Shown one piece after another: positions 19,061 through 28,205 of a DNA stretch of 64,000 bases. The DNA comes from Nocardia vulneris (GTDB lineage: Bacteria > Actinomycetota > Actinomycetes > Mycobacteriales > Mycobacteriaceae). The position numbers and the translations under genes were made by a program. The stretch's first letter is position 1. Each line of letters begins with the position of its first letter. Below the pieces are notes generated by a model. That model saw only the letters and a list, made by a program, of their open reading frames with translations. It searched no databases and had not been told where the DNA came from. Location of the stretch: positions 1 through 64,000 of the forward strand of contig NZ_BDCI01000008.1 of the NCBI RefSeq assembly GCF_001613425.1, in the 5' to 3' direction.

Positions 19061-19099
19061 CGAACGGCCCGGTTCGCACCCCACGAACCGGGCCGTTCG
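19061..19099. terminator. Bidirectional terminator
   Basis: CGAACGGCCCGGTTCG (19061-19076) and CGAACCGGGCCGTTCG (19084-19099) form a perfect 16-bp stem with a 7-nt loop between the Uma2 gene and the convergent small membrane protein gene. Confidence 0.88.
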
Positions 19100-19110
19100 G
19101 CGGTCTGGAA

Positions 19111-19308
19111 CTACTGTTGCTTCTTGCGCTTCATCAGCAGGTAGATGCCGAGGACGATGAGGGCGACCACGAGCAGGCAGCAGATGCCGCCGAAGATCAG
19201 GCCGCCGCTGCTGCGCTTCTTCTTGCGGGCCGCGAGCTCGAGCACCTCCGGGCTCGCCCAGACGCTGTGGTCCACCAGAGCCATATTGGTCAGCAGGTCA
19301 AGGTACAT
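19111..19308 (-). CDS. Small single-pass membrane protein
   Basis: 65 residues. A soluble N-terminus (MYLDLLTNMALVDHSVWA) is followed by a basic patch ARKKKRSS, one strong TM helix (about residues 36-58, LIFGGICCLLVVALIVLGIY) and a basic tail LLMKRKKQQ. The charge on both sides leaves topology ambiguous. No known family was recognised. Translation is plausible from the clean TM profile and the following terminator, but the SD is weak. A second ATG (MALVDHSVWAS) is nine codons in. Confidence 0.6.
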   Translation of the reverse strand: MYLDLLTNMALVDHSVWASPEVLELAARKKKRSSGGLIFGGICCLLVVALIVLGIYLLMKRKKQQ

Positions 19309-19422
19309 ATCTGAACCCCATTTCGTGTCACGGTCCCCTCCCGGGCCGAAGGTTCTCGGCCGCTCCGGTTCGAATTCTCAAGGGTAGCTGTCCGATTCGT
19401 CCGCTGGGTTCCGTTCGCCGAA

Positions 19423-22400
19423 TCAGCGCGGTTTCACCAGCGGGAACGGGAGTGTCTCGCGGATGCTGCGTCCCGTGATCAGCATGACCACCCGGTCGAC
19501 GCCGAGCCCGAGCCCGCCGGTCGGCGGCATCGCGTGCTCGAGCGCCTGCAGGAAGTCCTCGTCGAGTTCCATCGCCTCCGGATCGCCATTGGCGGCGAGC
19601 ATGGATTGCTCGGTGAGCCGGCGCCGCTGCTCCACCGGATCGGTGAGTTCGCTGTAGGCGGTGCCGAGTTCGACGCCCCAGGCGACCAGGTCCCAGCGTT
19701 CGGTGACGCCCGCGATGCTGCGGTGCGCGCGGGTCAGCGGGGACACCGAGGTGGGGAAGTCGATGTAGAAGGTCGGCGCCTCGGTGCGCGCCTCGACCAG
19801 GTGCTCGTACATTTCCAGCACCACCTGGCCCGCGTCCCAGCCGTGCTGATACGGCACCTCGGCCTTGTCGCACAGTTCGCGCAGCAGCTCGACCTCGGTG
19901 GCCGGGGTGATCTCGGTGCCGAGCGCCTCGGATACCGCGCCGTGCACCGTCTTGACCGCCCAGTCGCCGGAGATGTCGACCTGTTCGAACGAGCCGTCGT
20001 CCTGCGGCCGCAACGCCACCATCGCACCGTTGGCCGCGACCGCGGCGTTCTGGATGAGTTCGCGGGCGGCGTGCATCATCCGCTCGTAGTCGCTGTGCGC
20101 CTCGTAGGCCTCGAGGATGGTGAACTCGGGATTGTGGCTGAAGTCGACGCCCTCGTTGCGGAAGGTGCGCCCGATCTCGAAGACCTTCTCCATGCCGCCG
20201 ACGCAGAGCCGCTTCAGGTACAGCTCGGGCGCGATCCGCAGGTACAGATCGAGGTCGTAGGCGTTGATGTGGGTGAGGAACGGGGTGGCGTTGGCTCCGC
20301 CGTGCACCTGCTGCAGGATCGGGGTCTCCACCTCGAGGTAACCCCAGCCGTTGAACGTGTCACGCAGTGAACGGACCACCGCGCTGCGTTTGGCGAGCAC
20401 CTCGCGGGTCTCGGCGTTGATCGCCATGTCGACGTAGCGCTGCCGGACCCGCGCTTCGGGATCGGACAGGCCTTTCCACTTGTCCGGCAACGGATGCAGG
20501 CATTTGCCGAGCATCCGCCAGTCCGCCGCGAGCAGCGAGAGCTCGCCGCGGCGGCTGCGGCCGATCTGCCCGCTGACCTCGATCAGGTCACCGAGGTCGA
20601 AGTATTCGGTGAATTCGGCGCTGCGTTCGGCGCCGACCCGGTCCCGATCGATCACCAGTTGGATGTCGTCGGTCCAGTCGCGCAGCACGGCGAAGATCAC
20701 GCCGCCGTAGTCGCGGATGCGCAGCAGCCTGCCGCACACCCGGACCGTGGTGCCGCGCGGCGACTGCCGGGCGCCCGCGACGCTGTGGGTCGGCGGGTAG
20801 GCGACCGGGTACGCCTCGACGCCGGAGGCGGTGAGCCGGTCCAGCTTGTCCATCCGCACCCGCACCTGTTCGGGCCGGCGCGGCAGCAGTTCCTGCCCCT
20901 GGACCTGGTCGAGGTCGGGCGGGCTGCCGTCGGCGTGCAGGCCGGTCATGCTCGCGGGGGCCGCGCTGTGCGAGCCGGTGTGGGTGATCGTGTCCGGTTC
21001 TTTCCCGAACCGCGGCAGGAAGCCTTCGGCGAGCGCGCTGGCCACCGCGACCCGCGGCAGTTGCCTGCGCTCCTCGAACAGGAAAAACCTTGGTACCCAA
21101 TGCGGTTGGTATTTCACGTTGGAGCGGTACAGCGCCTCCAACTGCCACCAGCGCGAAAAGAACAGCAGCACACCGCGCCACATGCGCAGTACCGGTCCGG
21201 CGCCGATCCGCCCGCCCTCTTCGAACACCGAGCGGAACACGGCGAAGTTCAACGAGATCTTGGTGACGCCGTGCTGTTCGGAGTTCAGTGCGAGCTGCGA
21301 GATCATCAGCTCCATCACGCCGTTCGGGCCGTTCGGGTCGCGGCGCATCAGCTCCAGCGAGACGCCGGTGCGACCCCACGGGACCAGCGACAGCATGCCC
21401 AGCACGCGATCCTGTCCGTTCACCGCTTCGACCAAAAGGCAGTCGGCGTCCAGTGGATCGCCGAGCCGGCCGAGCGCCATCGAGAAACCACGCTCGGTCT
21501 CGGTGTCGCGCCAGGCGTCGGCGCGCGCGATCACGGCGCGGAACTCCTCGGCCGGAATATCGCGGTGCCGCCGGATGCGCACGGTGATGCCGTGCTTGCG
21601 CAATCGATTCGCGGCCTGGCGCACCGGTTTCATTTCCGGGCCCGCCAGCGAGAACGTCCTGGTGTCCAGGATGGCTTCGTCGCCGAGCCGGATGACCGAG
21701 AGGCCCGCGCGCTGGTAGGCCGTCGCGCCGAGTTCGCTCGCGCCCATCACCGCGGGCGCCCAGCCGAATTGGTCGGCCAGCCGCAGCCAGGCGTCGATCG
21801 CCTGCGGCCAGGCCTCGCGGATGCCGACCGGGTCGCCGCTGGCCAGGCAGACGCCCAGCTCGACCCGATAGGTGAGGGCCGCCTTGCCGCTGGGCGCGAA
21901 CACCACTGCCTTGTCCCGGCGGGTCGCGAAGTAGCCGAGCGAATCCTCGACGTCGGAGCGTTCCAGCAGGCCGCGGATCGCGGATTCGTCGGTGCCGGTC
22001 ATCGCGTTCGCCGCGCGCTGGGAGCGCAGCAGGATGATCACCGCGGCCAGCAGCGCGATCGCGCCGAACAGACCGAGCAGGAAGTTCACGAACGGGCGCG
22101 GATGCCCGTCGAAGCGTTCGTTGTCCACCAGCACCGCGGCGGTCACCCGGTACAGCGCCCAGCCGGGCCGCTGCGCGCCCTGCGGCAGCGATCCCGGGAA
22201 CAACTCGACCAGACCCCAGCCGAGCAGGAAGCCGACCGTCAGGCCGCCGGCGAGCACACCCAGCGCCTTCCAGCCCGCGCCGCGGCGCACCTTCGTGTAG
22301 AACTCGCGCCACGCCGCGACCAGCATGCCGATCACCGCGAGGTGCACGATCATCGCCACCAGCGCGTTGACGTCGCCGGTGTCCGCGAAATCCAGGCCCT

Positions 22401-22743
22401 CGGCCAAGGCGTACAGCGACACGTAACCGAGCAGCAGCCACCACGCGATCCGCTTCCGGCTGGCCAGCGCCCCGGCGAGCAGGCCGACGATCAGCGCCCA
22501 CATCAGGTTCGTGTCCGGCGCATCGAAGTAGTAGTTGTCGATGTAGTGCCGGGGCACCTGCGTGAGATAGCGCAGGGTGGGCGAGAGGCTCCAGAGGAAA
22601 CACGCGACCGCGAACACCCCGAGCACTAGACCCGCGATATGCGGGACCTCGGCCAGCCTGCCGTGCCCGCGATGCGGCACGGGTGGGGTCGGTCTGTCGG
22701 CTGGCGGTTCGATCAGGTGTTGCCGGGCTTGCGTGGTGGTCAC
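19423..22743 (-). CDS. lysX: Bifunctional lysylphosphatidylglycerol synthetase / lysyl-tRNA synthetase
   Basis: 1106 residues. An N-terminal membrane region of about six helices (residues 35-265) is followed by a DUF2156 aminoacyl-transferase domain (about 280-600). A complete class II lysyl-tRNA synthetase comes last: the OB fold near 680-770, motif 2 [15 protein letters not shown], and motif 3 [12 protein letters not shown]. In mycobacteria LysX charges lysine onto tRNA and transfers it to phosphatidylglycerol, lowering surface charge and increasing resistance to cationic peptides. The start is GTG at 22743, with CACACT 6 nt upstream. It is divergent from the S4 gene and does not share an operon downstream. 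Confidence 0.96.
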   Translation of the reverse strand: MTTTQARQHLIEPPADRPTPPVPHRGHGRLAEVPHIAGLVLGVFAVACFLWSLSPTLRYLTQVPRHYIDNYYFDAPDTNLMWALIVGLLAGALASRKRIAWWLLLGYVSLYALAEGLDFADTGDVNALVAMIVHLAVIGMLVAAWREFYTKVRRGAGWKALGVLAGGLTVGFLLGWGLVELFPGSLPQGAQRPGWALYRVTAAVLVDNERFDGHPRPFVNFLLGLFGAIALLAAVIILLRSQRAANAMTGTDESAIRGLLERSDVEDSLGYFATRRDKAVVFAPSGKAALTYRVELGVCLASGDPVGIREAWPQAIDAWLRLADQFGWAPAVMGASELGATAYQRAGLSVIRLGDEAILDTRTFSLAGPEMKPVRQAANRLRKHGITVRIRRHRDIPAEEFRAVIARADAWRDTETERGFSMALGRLGDPLDADCLLVEAVNGQDRVLGMLSLVPWGRTGVSLELMRRDPNGPNGVMELMISQLALNSEQHGVTKISLNFAVFRSVFEEGGRIGAGPVLRMWRGVLLFFSRWWQLEALYRSNVKYQPHWVPRFFLFEERRQLPRVAVASALAEGFLPRFGKEPDTITHTGSHSAAPASMTGLHADGSPPDLDQVQGQELLPRRPEQVRVRMDKLDRLTASGVEAYPVAYPPTHSVAGARQSPRGTTVRVCGRLLRIRDYGGVIFAVLRDWTDDIQLVIDRDRVGAERSAEFTEYFDLGDLIEVSGQIGRSRRGELSLLAADWRMLGKCLHPLPDKWKGLSDPEARVRQRYVDMAINAETREVLAKRSAVVRSLRDTFNGWGYLEVETPILQQVHGGANATPFLTHINAYDLDLYLRIAPELYLKRLCVGGMEKVFEIGRTFRNEGVDFSHNPEFTILEAYEAHSDYERMMHAARELIQNAAVAANGAMVALRPQDDGSFEQVDISGDWAVKTVHGAVSEALGTEITPATEVELLRELCDKAEVPYQHGWDAGQVVLEMYEHLVEARTEAPTFYIDFPTSVSPLTRAHRSIAGVTERWDLVAWGVELGTAYSELTDPVEQRRRLTEQSMLAANGDPEAMELDEDFLQALEHAMPPTGGLGLGVDRVVMLITGRSIRETLPFPLVKPR

Positions 22744-22886
22744 GGAACCAGTGTGTACGGTGCCGCCGTCCGGGTGCTCGAAGACCTACCGGGCATGTCG
22801 GTTATCGGCGAGTCGCACACGCGTGTCCACGGCCGGCACGGGGGCTGGCGTTTACCGATTTCGGGTGCAAGGTAAGGATGTAACCC

Positions 22887-23105
22887 ATGTCAGAACCAGT
22901 CGACGTACCGATCGATGACGAAGTTATTCGGCTAGGTCAGTTCCTCAAGCTGGCCAACCTGATCGAATCCGGCTCCGAGGCGAAGACGGTGATCGCCTCC
23001 GGCCTGGTCCGGGTCAACGACGAGGTGGAACTGCGCCGCGGTCGCCAGCTACAGATCGGCGACGTCGTCGCCCTCGCCGGGCACAAGGCGCGCGTATCGG
23101 TCTGA
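22887..23105 (+). CDS. S4-domain RNA-binding protein, YbcJ type
   Basis: 72 residues, one S4 domain: RLGQFLKLANLIESGSEAK followed by IASGLVRVNDEVELRRGRQL and GDVVAL. It is a small stand-alone RNA-binding protein, typical length for the YbcJ/RlbA group. GGTAAGGATG precedes the ATG by several bases. It is followed 9 bp later by the convergent rraA, without an obvious terminator. Its RNA target is unknown. Confidence 0.88.
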   Translation: MSEPVDVPIDDEVIRLGQFLKLANLIESGSEAKTVIASGLVRVNDEVELRRGRQLQIGDVVALAGHKARVSV

Positions 23106-23114
23106 GCTGCTCGT

Positions 23115-23603
23115 TCAGTCTTCGGCGCGCACGACGACGCCGTCGTGATCGCTGTAGAGCATGTCACCGGGAACGAAAGTGACTCCGCCGAATTCGACGG
23201 GGACGTCGCGATCGCCCGTGCCGGTCTGGGTGCTCTTGCGCGGGTTGGTGCCGAGCGCCTTCACCCCGATGTCGAGGGTGCGCAGGATCGCCGAGTCGCG
23301 CACCGCGCCGTTGACGATCACGCCTGCCCAGCCGTTGTCCACGCCGCGCCCGGCGATGATGTCGCCGACCAGCGCGGTGTGCACGCTCGCGCCGCCGTCG
23401 ACCACCAGCACCTTGCCCTGCCCGGGTTCGCCGAGGGTCTGCTTGACCAACAGGTTGTCCTGGAAGCAGCGGATGGTGGTGATCCGGCCTGCGAAGGCCG
23501 CGCGGCCACCGAACTGGATGAACTGCGTGTCGCAGCTGCGGATCTCGGGGCCGATCTCGTCGGCCAGGTCGGCAGTGGCAACAAAGTCCTGGGATTCGGT
23601 CAC
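23115..23603 (-). CDS. rraA: RraA-family protein (4-hydroxy-4-methyl-2-oxoglutarate aldolase fold)
   Basis: 162 residues. It carries the family core [41 protein letters not shown] and the ending [12 protein letters not shown]. Such proteins are annotated as RNase E activity regulators but many are metal-dependent HMG/oxaloacetate aldolases. The GxxxNGxxRD motif needed for the aldolase is present, so an enzymatic role is possible. The start is GTG at 23603, with TAAGCT (complement of 23610-23615) ending 6 nt upstream (leaderless). Confidence 0.9.
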   Translation of the reverse strand: MTESQDFVATADLADEIGPEIRSCDTQFIQFGGRAAFAGRITTIRCFQDNLLVKQTLGEPGQGKVLVVDGGASVHTALVGDIIAGRGVDNGWAGVIVNGAVRDSAILRTLDIGVKALGTNPRKSTQTGTGDRDVPVEFGGVTFVPGDMLYSDHDGVVVRAED

Positions 23604-23657
23604 GCGCTCAGCTTAAAGGCGGCCGCAGCGGGATTCGCTCCCGGTGTGCCGGGGGCG

Positions 23658-24023
23658 CTAACGGTGTCCGTAGTGCAATTCGTACATCTCGCGATCGTGT
23701 TCGGAGAATTTGGCGCGATCGGCCAGTTCGGGGTTCAGTCCGTGCTGGACGAGGCGGAAGCGGCGCCAGACGTAGCTGAGCGCGACGGTGAAGATGACCA
23801 GCGGCACGATCATCATCACGATCAACCCGAGCTTGAGCGCCATCGGTCCCGGAAAGAGCAGGACCAGCGCGAAGAACGGGATAACGGGGCCGAGAAACCG
23901 GACGAGATAGCGCTCCATGGCCCCGTGTCCGACGAGGTCGTGGATGACCCACTCGTGCAGCTCCCCGGGGAGCTCGCGGCCGAGATCGTAGGCGATCCGC
24001 TGCCGCATCGTGGGGGTTTTCAT
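23658..24023 (-). CDS. DUF5313 membrane protein
   Basis: 121 residues. A basic N-terminal region (MRQRIAYDLGRELPGELHEWV) is followed by two adjacent TM helices (about 40-60 and 64-86) and a charged tail that ends YELHYGHR. The layout is that of DUF5313, found in Nocardia and mycobacteria. The ATG at 24023 has TAGCCT (complement of 24030-24035) 6 nt upstream. No function is known. Confidence 0.8.
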   Translation of the reverse strand: MKTPTMRQRIAYDLGRELPGELHEWVIHDLVGHGAMERYLVRFLGPVIPFFALVLLFPGPMALKLGLIVMMIVPLVIFTVALSYVWRRFRLVQHGLNPELADRAKFSEHDREMYELHYGHR

Positions 24024-24092
24024 ACCTTCAGGCTATGCCTGTGGCCTTGGTCACCGCTAGGTTGCTGGGTCGCCGGATTCGGGCAGGCGCGC

Positions 24093-24572
24093 TCAACGCA
24101 CCGGCTGATCCGATTCGCCGGCGCGGGCGGCGTGGAAGGCGGCGATCTGGGTGATCAGGTTGTGCGTGGTGTGCTGCACCGCGATCTTCACGAACGGTTC
24201 GATGGTCTTGCCGAGCGCGCGTCCGGCCAGTCCGCCGGGCACCCGGTAGTCGACGATCGCGTCGACGGTGCACCGTGCGTCGCCCTGGGGATGGAACAGG
24301 AAGGTCGATTCGATCTCGAAGCCCTTGATCGACTTCACCGCGATGACCTTGTTCTCCTCCCAGCGCACCACCTCGATCCGCGATTTCAGCGAGGCGGGGC
24401 CGAGTTTGATGTGCCCGTCGAAGGCCGCGCCGACCCCGGTCGTCTGCGTGCCGACCGGGGTGAAGGACTGGATGCCGTGCAGAAAGCGCGGCAGGTTCTG
24501 GTAGTCGTCGATGTACGCGAACGCGGATTCCGCCGACGCGGCACAGTCCTCGACGATCTTCACTTCGGTCAT
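24093..24572 (-). CDS. SRPBCC (polyketide cyclase/START-like) protein
   Basis: 159 residues. The START-like pattern is visible: VEDCAASAESAFAYIDDYQN..RFLHGIQSF, then AFDGHIKLG.ASLKSRIEVVRWEEN and a C-terminal amphipathic helix (GRALGKTIEPFVKIAVQHTT). It probably binds a hydrophobic ligand in a cleft. No catalytic residues can be inferred. TACTGT (complement of 24579-24584) ends 6 nt before the ATG, so leaderless translation is likely. It lies upstream of, and divergent in function from, the copper genes on the same strand. Confidence 0.85.
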   Translation of the reverse strand: MTEVKIVEDCAASAESAFAYIDDYQNLPRFLHGIQSFTPVGTQTTGVGAAFDGHIKLGPASLKSRIEVVRWEENKVIAVKSIKGFEIESTFLFHPQGDARCTVDAIVDYRVPGGLAGRALGKTIEPFVKIAVQHTTHNLITQIAAFHAARAGESDQPVR

Positions 24573-24621
24573 GCCCGAACAGTAACCGGTTCTGCTCTCG
24601 GTCGTCCGGTCAGGACCGGGG

Positions 24622-25575
24622 TCAGGCGGTGACCGCGAGGGTGGCGGCGAGGCCGAAGGCGAGGGCCATCACGACGACCTCGAGGACCGCCCGGCGCAGC
24701 GAGGCATCGGCGGTCACCCGGTGGTCGGCGGCCCGGCCCACCCAGCTGCGCCGCCACCACCAGCCCAGGCCGAGCAGACCGAGCAGCACCACGGTTTTCG
24801 CGAGCAGAATGCGGCCGTAGCCGGTGTCGAAGAACGGCGTGATCCCACCGACCTTGAGCAGCCCGTTCAACAGCCCGGTCACCGCGACGAGCACGACCAG
24901 CGGCAGTGCCATGGCCGAATACCGGGGCAGCGCAACGGCCCACGTGCCGCGGGTACGCACCACCAGCGCGAGCGCGACCAGCAGCCCGAACCAGGCCGCC
25001 GCGGCCAGTGCGTGCACCGCGGCGAGTACCGAACCGAACGCGTGCTGGGACATGTGCCCGGTGATCGGGCGCAGCGCCAGCGTGACCGCCGCGAAGACGA
25101 GCACCAGGTCCGGCGCGGCGATATCGGTCCGCCGGAAGGCCAGCGCCGCGTAGCCGGCGATCGCGCCCGCGCCGATCAGGATCGCGATGCCGACCTGGCC
25201 GCCGCTCACGTCGAGCAGGTAGTCGCCGAACGGCCCCGCGCCGAGCCCGTCGACCGGCACGCCGAGCACCTCGGCCGCCTCGGCCACCAGCACCGCGAAC
25301 TCGGTGCCGCACCAGAATCCGGCGAGCACGGCGAGCAGGCGCCACGGCGGCGACAACTTCGCGTGCACCCGGGGCAGCGCCGCGAGGCCGAGCACCACCG
25401 CGCCCGCGCCGTCGGCGAGCACCCGGGCCACCGATTGCGCGGCGAACCCGGCGGGCAGGCTCAGCGCCCAGGCGAGCAGCACGCCGAGCAGCCCGGCCGG
25501 GACGATCAACAGCACCGGCCACGGCGCGCCCGCGGTGTCCCGCCGGGCGCCGCCGCCGATCGTCTTACCGGTCAC
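24622..25575 (-). CDS. CopD-family copper membrane protein
   Basis: 317 residues, about eight TM helices. Family marks are LRPITGHMSQHAFGSVLAAVHALAA split over TM4-5 (conserved His residues for the CopD copper path), and NGLLKVGGITPFFDTGYGRILLAKTVVLL. In Gram-positives CopD works with CopC/YcnI to move copper across or into the membrane. The start is GTG at 25575, overlapping the copC TGA (GTGA, 25572-25575). It is the last gene of the five-gene operon. Confidence 0.9.
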   Translation of the reverse strand: MTGKTIGGGARRDTAGAPWPVLLIVPAGLLGVLLAWALSLPAGFAAQSVARVLADGAGAVVLGLAALPRVHAKLSPPWRLLAVLAGFWCGTEFAVLVAEAAEVLGVPVDGLGAGPFGDYLLDVSGGQVGIAILIGAGAIAGYAALAFRRTDIAAPDLVLVFAAVTLALRPITGHMSQHAFGSVLAAVHALAAAAWFGLLVALALVVRTRGTWAVALPRYSAMALPLVVLVAVTGLLNGLLKVGGITPFFDTGYGRILLAKTVVLLGLLGLGWWWRRSWVGRAADHRVTADASLRRAVLEVVVMALAFGLAATLAVTA

Positions 25576-26114
25576 TGTCGTGTTTTCCGGCTCCTGCCGC
25601 CGAACAGGGCGAACGCGAGCCCGCCGCCGAACAGCACGACGGCGCCGACGATGAAGACCCACAGCGGTACGCCGCCGGAATCCTCCTCGTCCGAATTACC
25701 GTTCTTGGCACCGGGTTTGGGCCCGGGGACACCGTTGCCCGCCTTGCTGAGCGTGAACTGCCGCTTGCCGCTGACCGGATGGCCGTCGGCGGAGGTCACC
25801 CGGTAGGCGACGGTGTACACCCCGGCCGGGCCGAGTTCGCCCACCGGCACGCTGACGGTGTTGCCCTCGACCGTCGGCTCGCCCTTGGACCACAGGTTGC
25901 CGTCCGGCCCGACCACGGTGAGCGACGGATAGTTGGGCTGCAACGCCTCGTTGAAGGTGATGCTGGCCCGCGCGGGACCCACCTCGATCGTCGCGCCGTC
26001 CTCCGGCACGCTGCCGGTCGGGGCGGAATGCGCGGCCGCGGTTCCCGTTGCGGCCAGGCCGAATCCGAGCAGGAACAGTCCCGCGACGAGCGCGGTGAGC
26101 AGCCGGCGGGTCAC
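25572..26114 (-). CDS. CopC-domain copper-binding protein, membrane-anchored
   Basis: 180 residues. Signal peptide ends ATGTAAA, leaving His29 as the mature N-terminus (HSAPTGSVPEDG). A CopC beta-barrel follows with the paired Asp and His in SADGHPVSGKRQF, giving the His-brace-like Cu(II) site. An acidic linker leads to one C-terminal TM (LWVFIVGAVVLFGGGLAFAL) and a basic tail, so it is tethered outside the membrane. The GTG start overlaps the ycnI stop (GTGA, 26111-26114). Together with YcnI and CopD it forms the copper handling set. Confidence 0.92.
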   Translation of the reverse strand: MTRRLLTALVAGLFLLGFGLAATGTAAAHSAPTGSVPEDGATIEVGPARASITFNEALQPNYPSLTVVGPDGNLWSKGEPTVEGNTVSVPVGELGPAGVYTVAYRVTSADGHPVSGKRQFTLSKAGNGVPGPKPGAKNGNSDEEDSGGVPLWVFIVGAVVLFGGGLAFALFGGRSRKTRQ

Positions 26115-26764
26115 GACTGCCGTGCCCGGATCACGTTGCCGAGGCCGAGCGCGACGCCGAGCAGGCCCAGCGCCAGCCCGATGCCGCCGAGCCAGCGCGC
26201 GGTGTTGTCGGTGTCGTCGGCGGGACGGTCCGCGCCGGCGGTGTCGACGCTGTGATCATCGGTCGCCTTGCCCTTGGCCAGGGTGAGCGACGGCGCCGGA
26301 TGTTCGGGTTCGGCACCGTCTTTGCCCGCGGGCTGATCCCACGCGACGACCTTGCCGTCGCTGTAGGTCTGCTTGGTCGGGAAGCTGACGGTCTCCTGCT
26401 TCGGCAGCGGCCCGACCGAGACGGCGAAACGCTGGAACTGGCCGGGGCCGACGCCCGGGTTACCCGGCTCCGCGGTCCAGGTGATCGCGGTGATCTCGGC
26501 CTTCTCGTTCTTCTCGACCTTGGCCGACCAGCCCGGAATCGGTTCGGTGCGTGCGCTTTTCAGGTTGGGCACGGTGACGGTGAGCGCGGTGGTGCTCGCG
26601 GTCTCGGATTCGGTGGGCACCCGGAAGGTGGCCACCGCGTAGGAGCCCTGCTGGGCGCCCGGCGCGTCGACGGTGACGTGCGCGGCGGCGCTACCGCAGG
26701 CCAGCAGCGCGAACGTGGCGGCGGCAGCGGCGGTGCCGGTGGCGCGCGAAATCGAACGGTACAT
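26111..26764 (-). CDS. YcnI-family (DUF1775) copper-binding protein
   Basis: 217 residues. Signal peptide to ACGSAAA, leaving His29 as mature N-terminus (HVTVDAPGAQQG). The DUF1775 domain has AVATFRVPTESE, IPGWSAK, ITWTAEPGNPG and QFQRFAVSVG. Family knowledge: Bacillus subtilis YcnI binds Cu(II) through the N-terminal His, an acidic residue and a Trp. A His/Asp-rich linker leads to a C-terminal TM (GGIGLALGLLGVALGLG). Its gene order membrane protein - YcnI - CopC - CopD is conserved in actinobacteria. Confidence 0.92.
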   Translation of the reverse strand: MYRSISRATGTAAAAATFALLACGSAAAHVTVDAPGAQQGSYAVATFRVPTESETASTTALTVTVPNLKSARTEPIPGWSAKVEKNEKAEITAITWTAEPGNPGVGPGQFQRFAVSVGPLPKQETVSFPTKQTYSDGKVVAWDQPAGKDGAEPEHPAPSLTLAKGKATDDHSVDTAGADRPADDTDNTARWLGGIGLALGLLGVALGLGNVIRARQS

Positions 26765-26802
26765 GGGAGGTCTTTCTGTCCGAGGGGGAGTGGTGCGGCG
26801 GG

Positions 26803-27327
26803 TCAGGCGGGCACCGGTGGCGCGCGCGGGCCGATCGCCCCGTTCGGAGTGCAGTGATAGTGCGGGAGACCAGGATTGGACCAGTGCGCCGGGCCCGCGA
26901 CACGCACCGGGCGCGGTGTGGCGAGCACCGTGCGCACCGCGCCGGAGACCGCGGCGTAGAGCCGCTCTGCCGTCGTGATCAGCGCGGCGCAGCCGACGGT
27001 GGCCACCGCGTGCGCGCCGAGCATCCACCCGGTGGGCAGCACGGGGACCGCGGTCGGCGCGGTGGTGTGTTCGTGGCCGATCAGGCCGGACAACGCGAGA
27101 TGACTCACGAGCTGCCCGAGGCCGAGCAGCGTGAGCATGGCGGTGGGCCCGGCCGCGAGTCTCGCTGCCGCGCAACCGGCTACCGCGGCCGCCAGCAGCA
27201 CCAGCGCCGACTCCGCCGAACCCGGCAGGCCGCCACCGGCGACGCCGTGCGCGGCGATCGCGAGCACGGCGACCAGCACACCGACCAGACCACCGCGGAG
27301 GTGGCCGCTGGTCGGTGACTCGGACAT
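26803..27327 (-). CDS. Membrane protein of the copper operon, unknown function
   Basis: 174 residues with four or five short TM helices. A loop carries LVSHLALSGLIGHEHTT and the tail carries HYHC, both His-rich and compatible with metal contact. It sits 38 bp upstream of ycnI and 12 bp downstream of the DUF6474 gene, so it is inside the operon. No Pfam family recognised with certainty. Copper involvement is from context only. Confidence 0.75.
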   Translation of the reverse strand: MSESPTSGHLRGGLVGVLVAVLAIAAHGVAGGGLPGSAESALVLLAAAVAGCAAARLAAGPTAMLTLLGLGQLVSHLALSGLIGHEHTTAPTAVPVLPTGWMLGAHAVATVGCAALITTAERLYAAVSGAVRTVLATPRPVRVAGPAHWSNPGLPHYHCTPNGAIGPRAPPVPA

Positions 27328-27339
27328 CGCGAAAGGGGG

Positions 27340-27984
27340 TCAGCGCACGCCGAGGCGGGCCAGTACGTCGGACTCGACCTGGGACAGCTCCTCGGAGATG
27401 GAGGCGTGCACCGTGCGGCGGCGCGGCGCCGGCATCTGCTCGGCGGTCTGCACCGCGGTGGCCAGGCTGTCCAGGCGGGCCTGGGTCGAGACGACGAACT
27501 TCTGCGTGTCGCCCTTGTCCTTGCCGTCCTGCGCGCCGACCTTGCCAAGGGCCGCTTCGGTATTCGCGATCCGGGCCTGCAACCGGGCGCCGTGGCCGGC
27601 GAAGTCGCCGAGCTGCTCGATGCCGATCCCGAGCTGCTGGGCCTTGCGGATGTCGAGCTGGCCGCGCACGAAGGTCGCGGCCCGGTAGGCCAGCGGCGCG
27701 AGCACCGGAATCAGCACCCGGGCCACGCCGAGGTACTTCTTCACCTGGCTCGCGCTGAACAGTTCGCGCTCGGCCCGGGCCGCCACCTTGAGCGCGGCCT
27801 TTTCCTCTGCCTGCAGCGTGGAGATCTGGGCCTTGGCCACCTTGCGCTGGGTGCGGGCCTCCGCGCGGCGGGCCTTCCGGTCGTTCTTCGCGACCAGTTT
27901 GGCCTCCAGACCGGCCTTGTGCTTGAGAGCTTTCGCCTCGGCCCTGCGGCTCGGCCGCCGCTTGCGCTTCGTGAACAACCCCAT
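27340..27984 (-). CDS. DUF6474 family protein
   Basis: 214 residues starting MGLFTKRKRRPSRRAEAKA. The first 95 residues are Lys/Arg/Ala-rich and likely coiled coil. A mid segment VLIPVLAPLAYRAATFVRGQLDIRKAQQLG could be membrane-associated. The C-terminal part is helical and ends VESDVLARLGVR. I place the start at ATG 27984, where GGAGGG lies 7 nt upstream, rather than at 28014. It is the first gene of the operon that ends with copD, though it has no evident copper motif. Confidence 0.78.
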   Translation of the reverse strand: MGLFTKRKRRPSRRAEAKALKHKAGLEAKLVAKNDRKARRAEARTQRKVAKAQISTLQAEEKAALKVAARAERELFSASQVKKYLGVARVLIPVLAPLAYRAATFVRGQLDIRKAQQLGIGIEQLGDFAGHGARLQARIANTEAALGKVGAQDGKDKGDTQKFVVSTQARLDSLATAVQTAEQMPAPRRRTVHASISEELSQVESDVLARLGVR

Positions 27985-28205
27985 CGAAGGCCCTCCGTCA
28001 TGCTGGTTTGCCATGGCAGTACGACGCCGGGGAAAGCCCGTCCGCCCATGTCACACGGTTTGTCCATACCCTATCGGTTCAACTGCGACAGTTGAGAGCG
28101 TAGGGCCTCGCTCCCGCTCCCGGAGGCAAGTGGGGATCGGCTCGAAACGTGCCCGTGCGCACGGGGTTCGTGGGTTTGTCGGGGGGAGGGACCATACTGC
28201 ATTAC

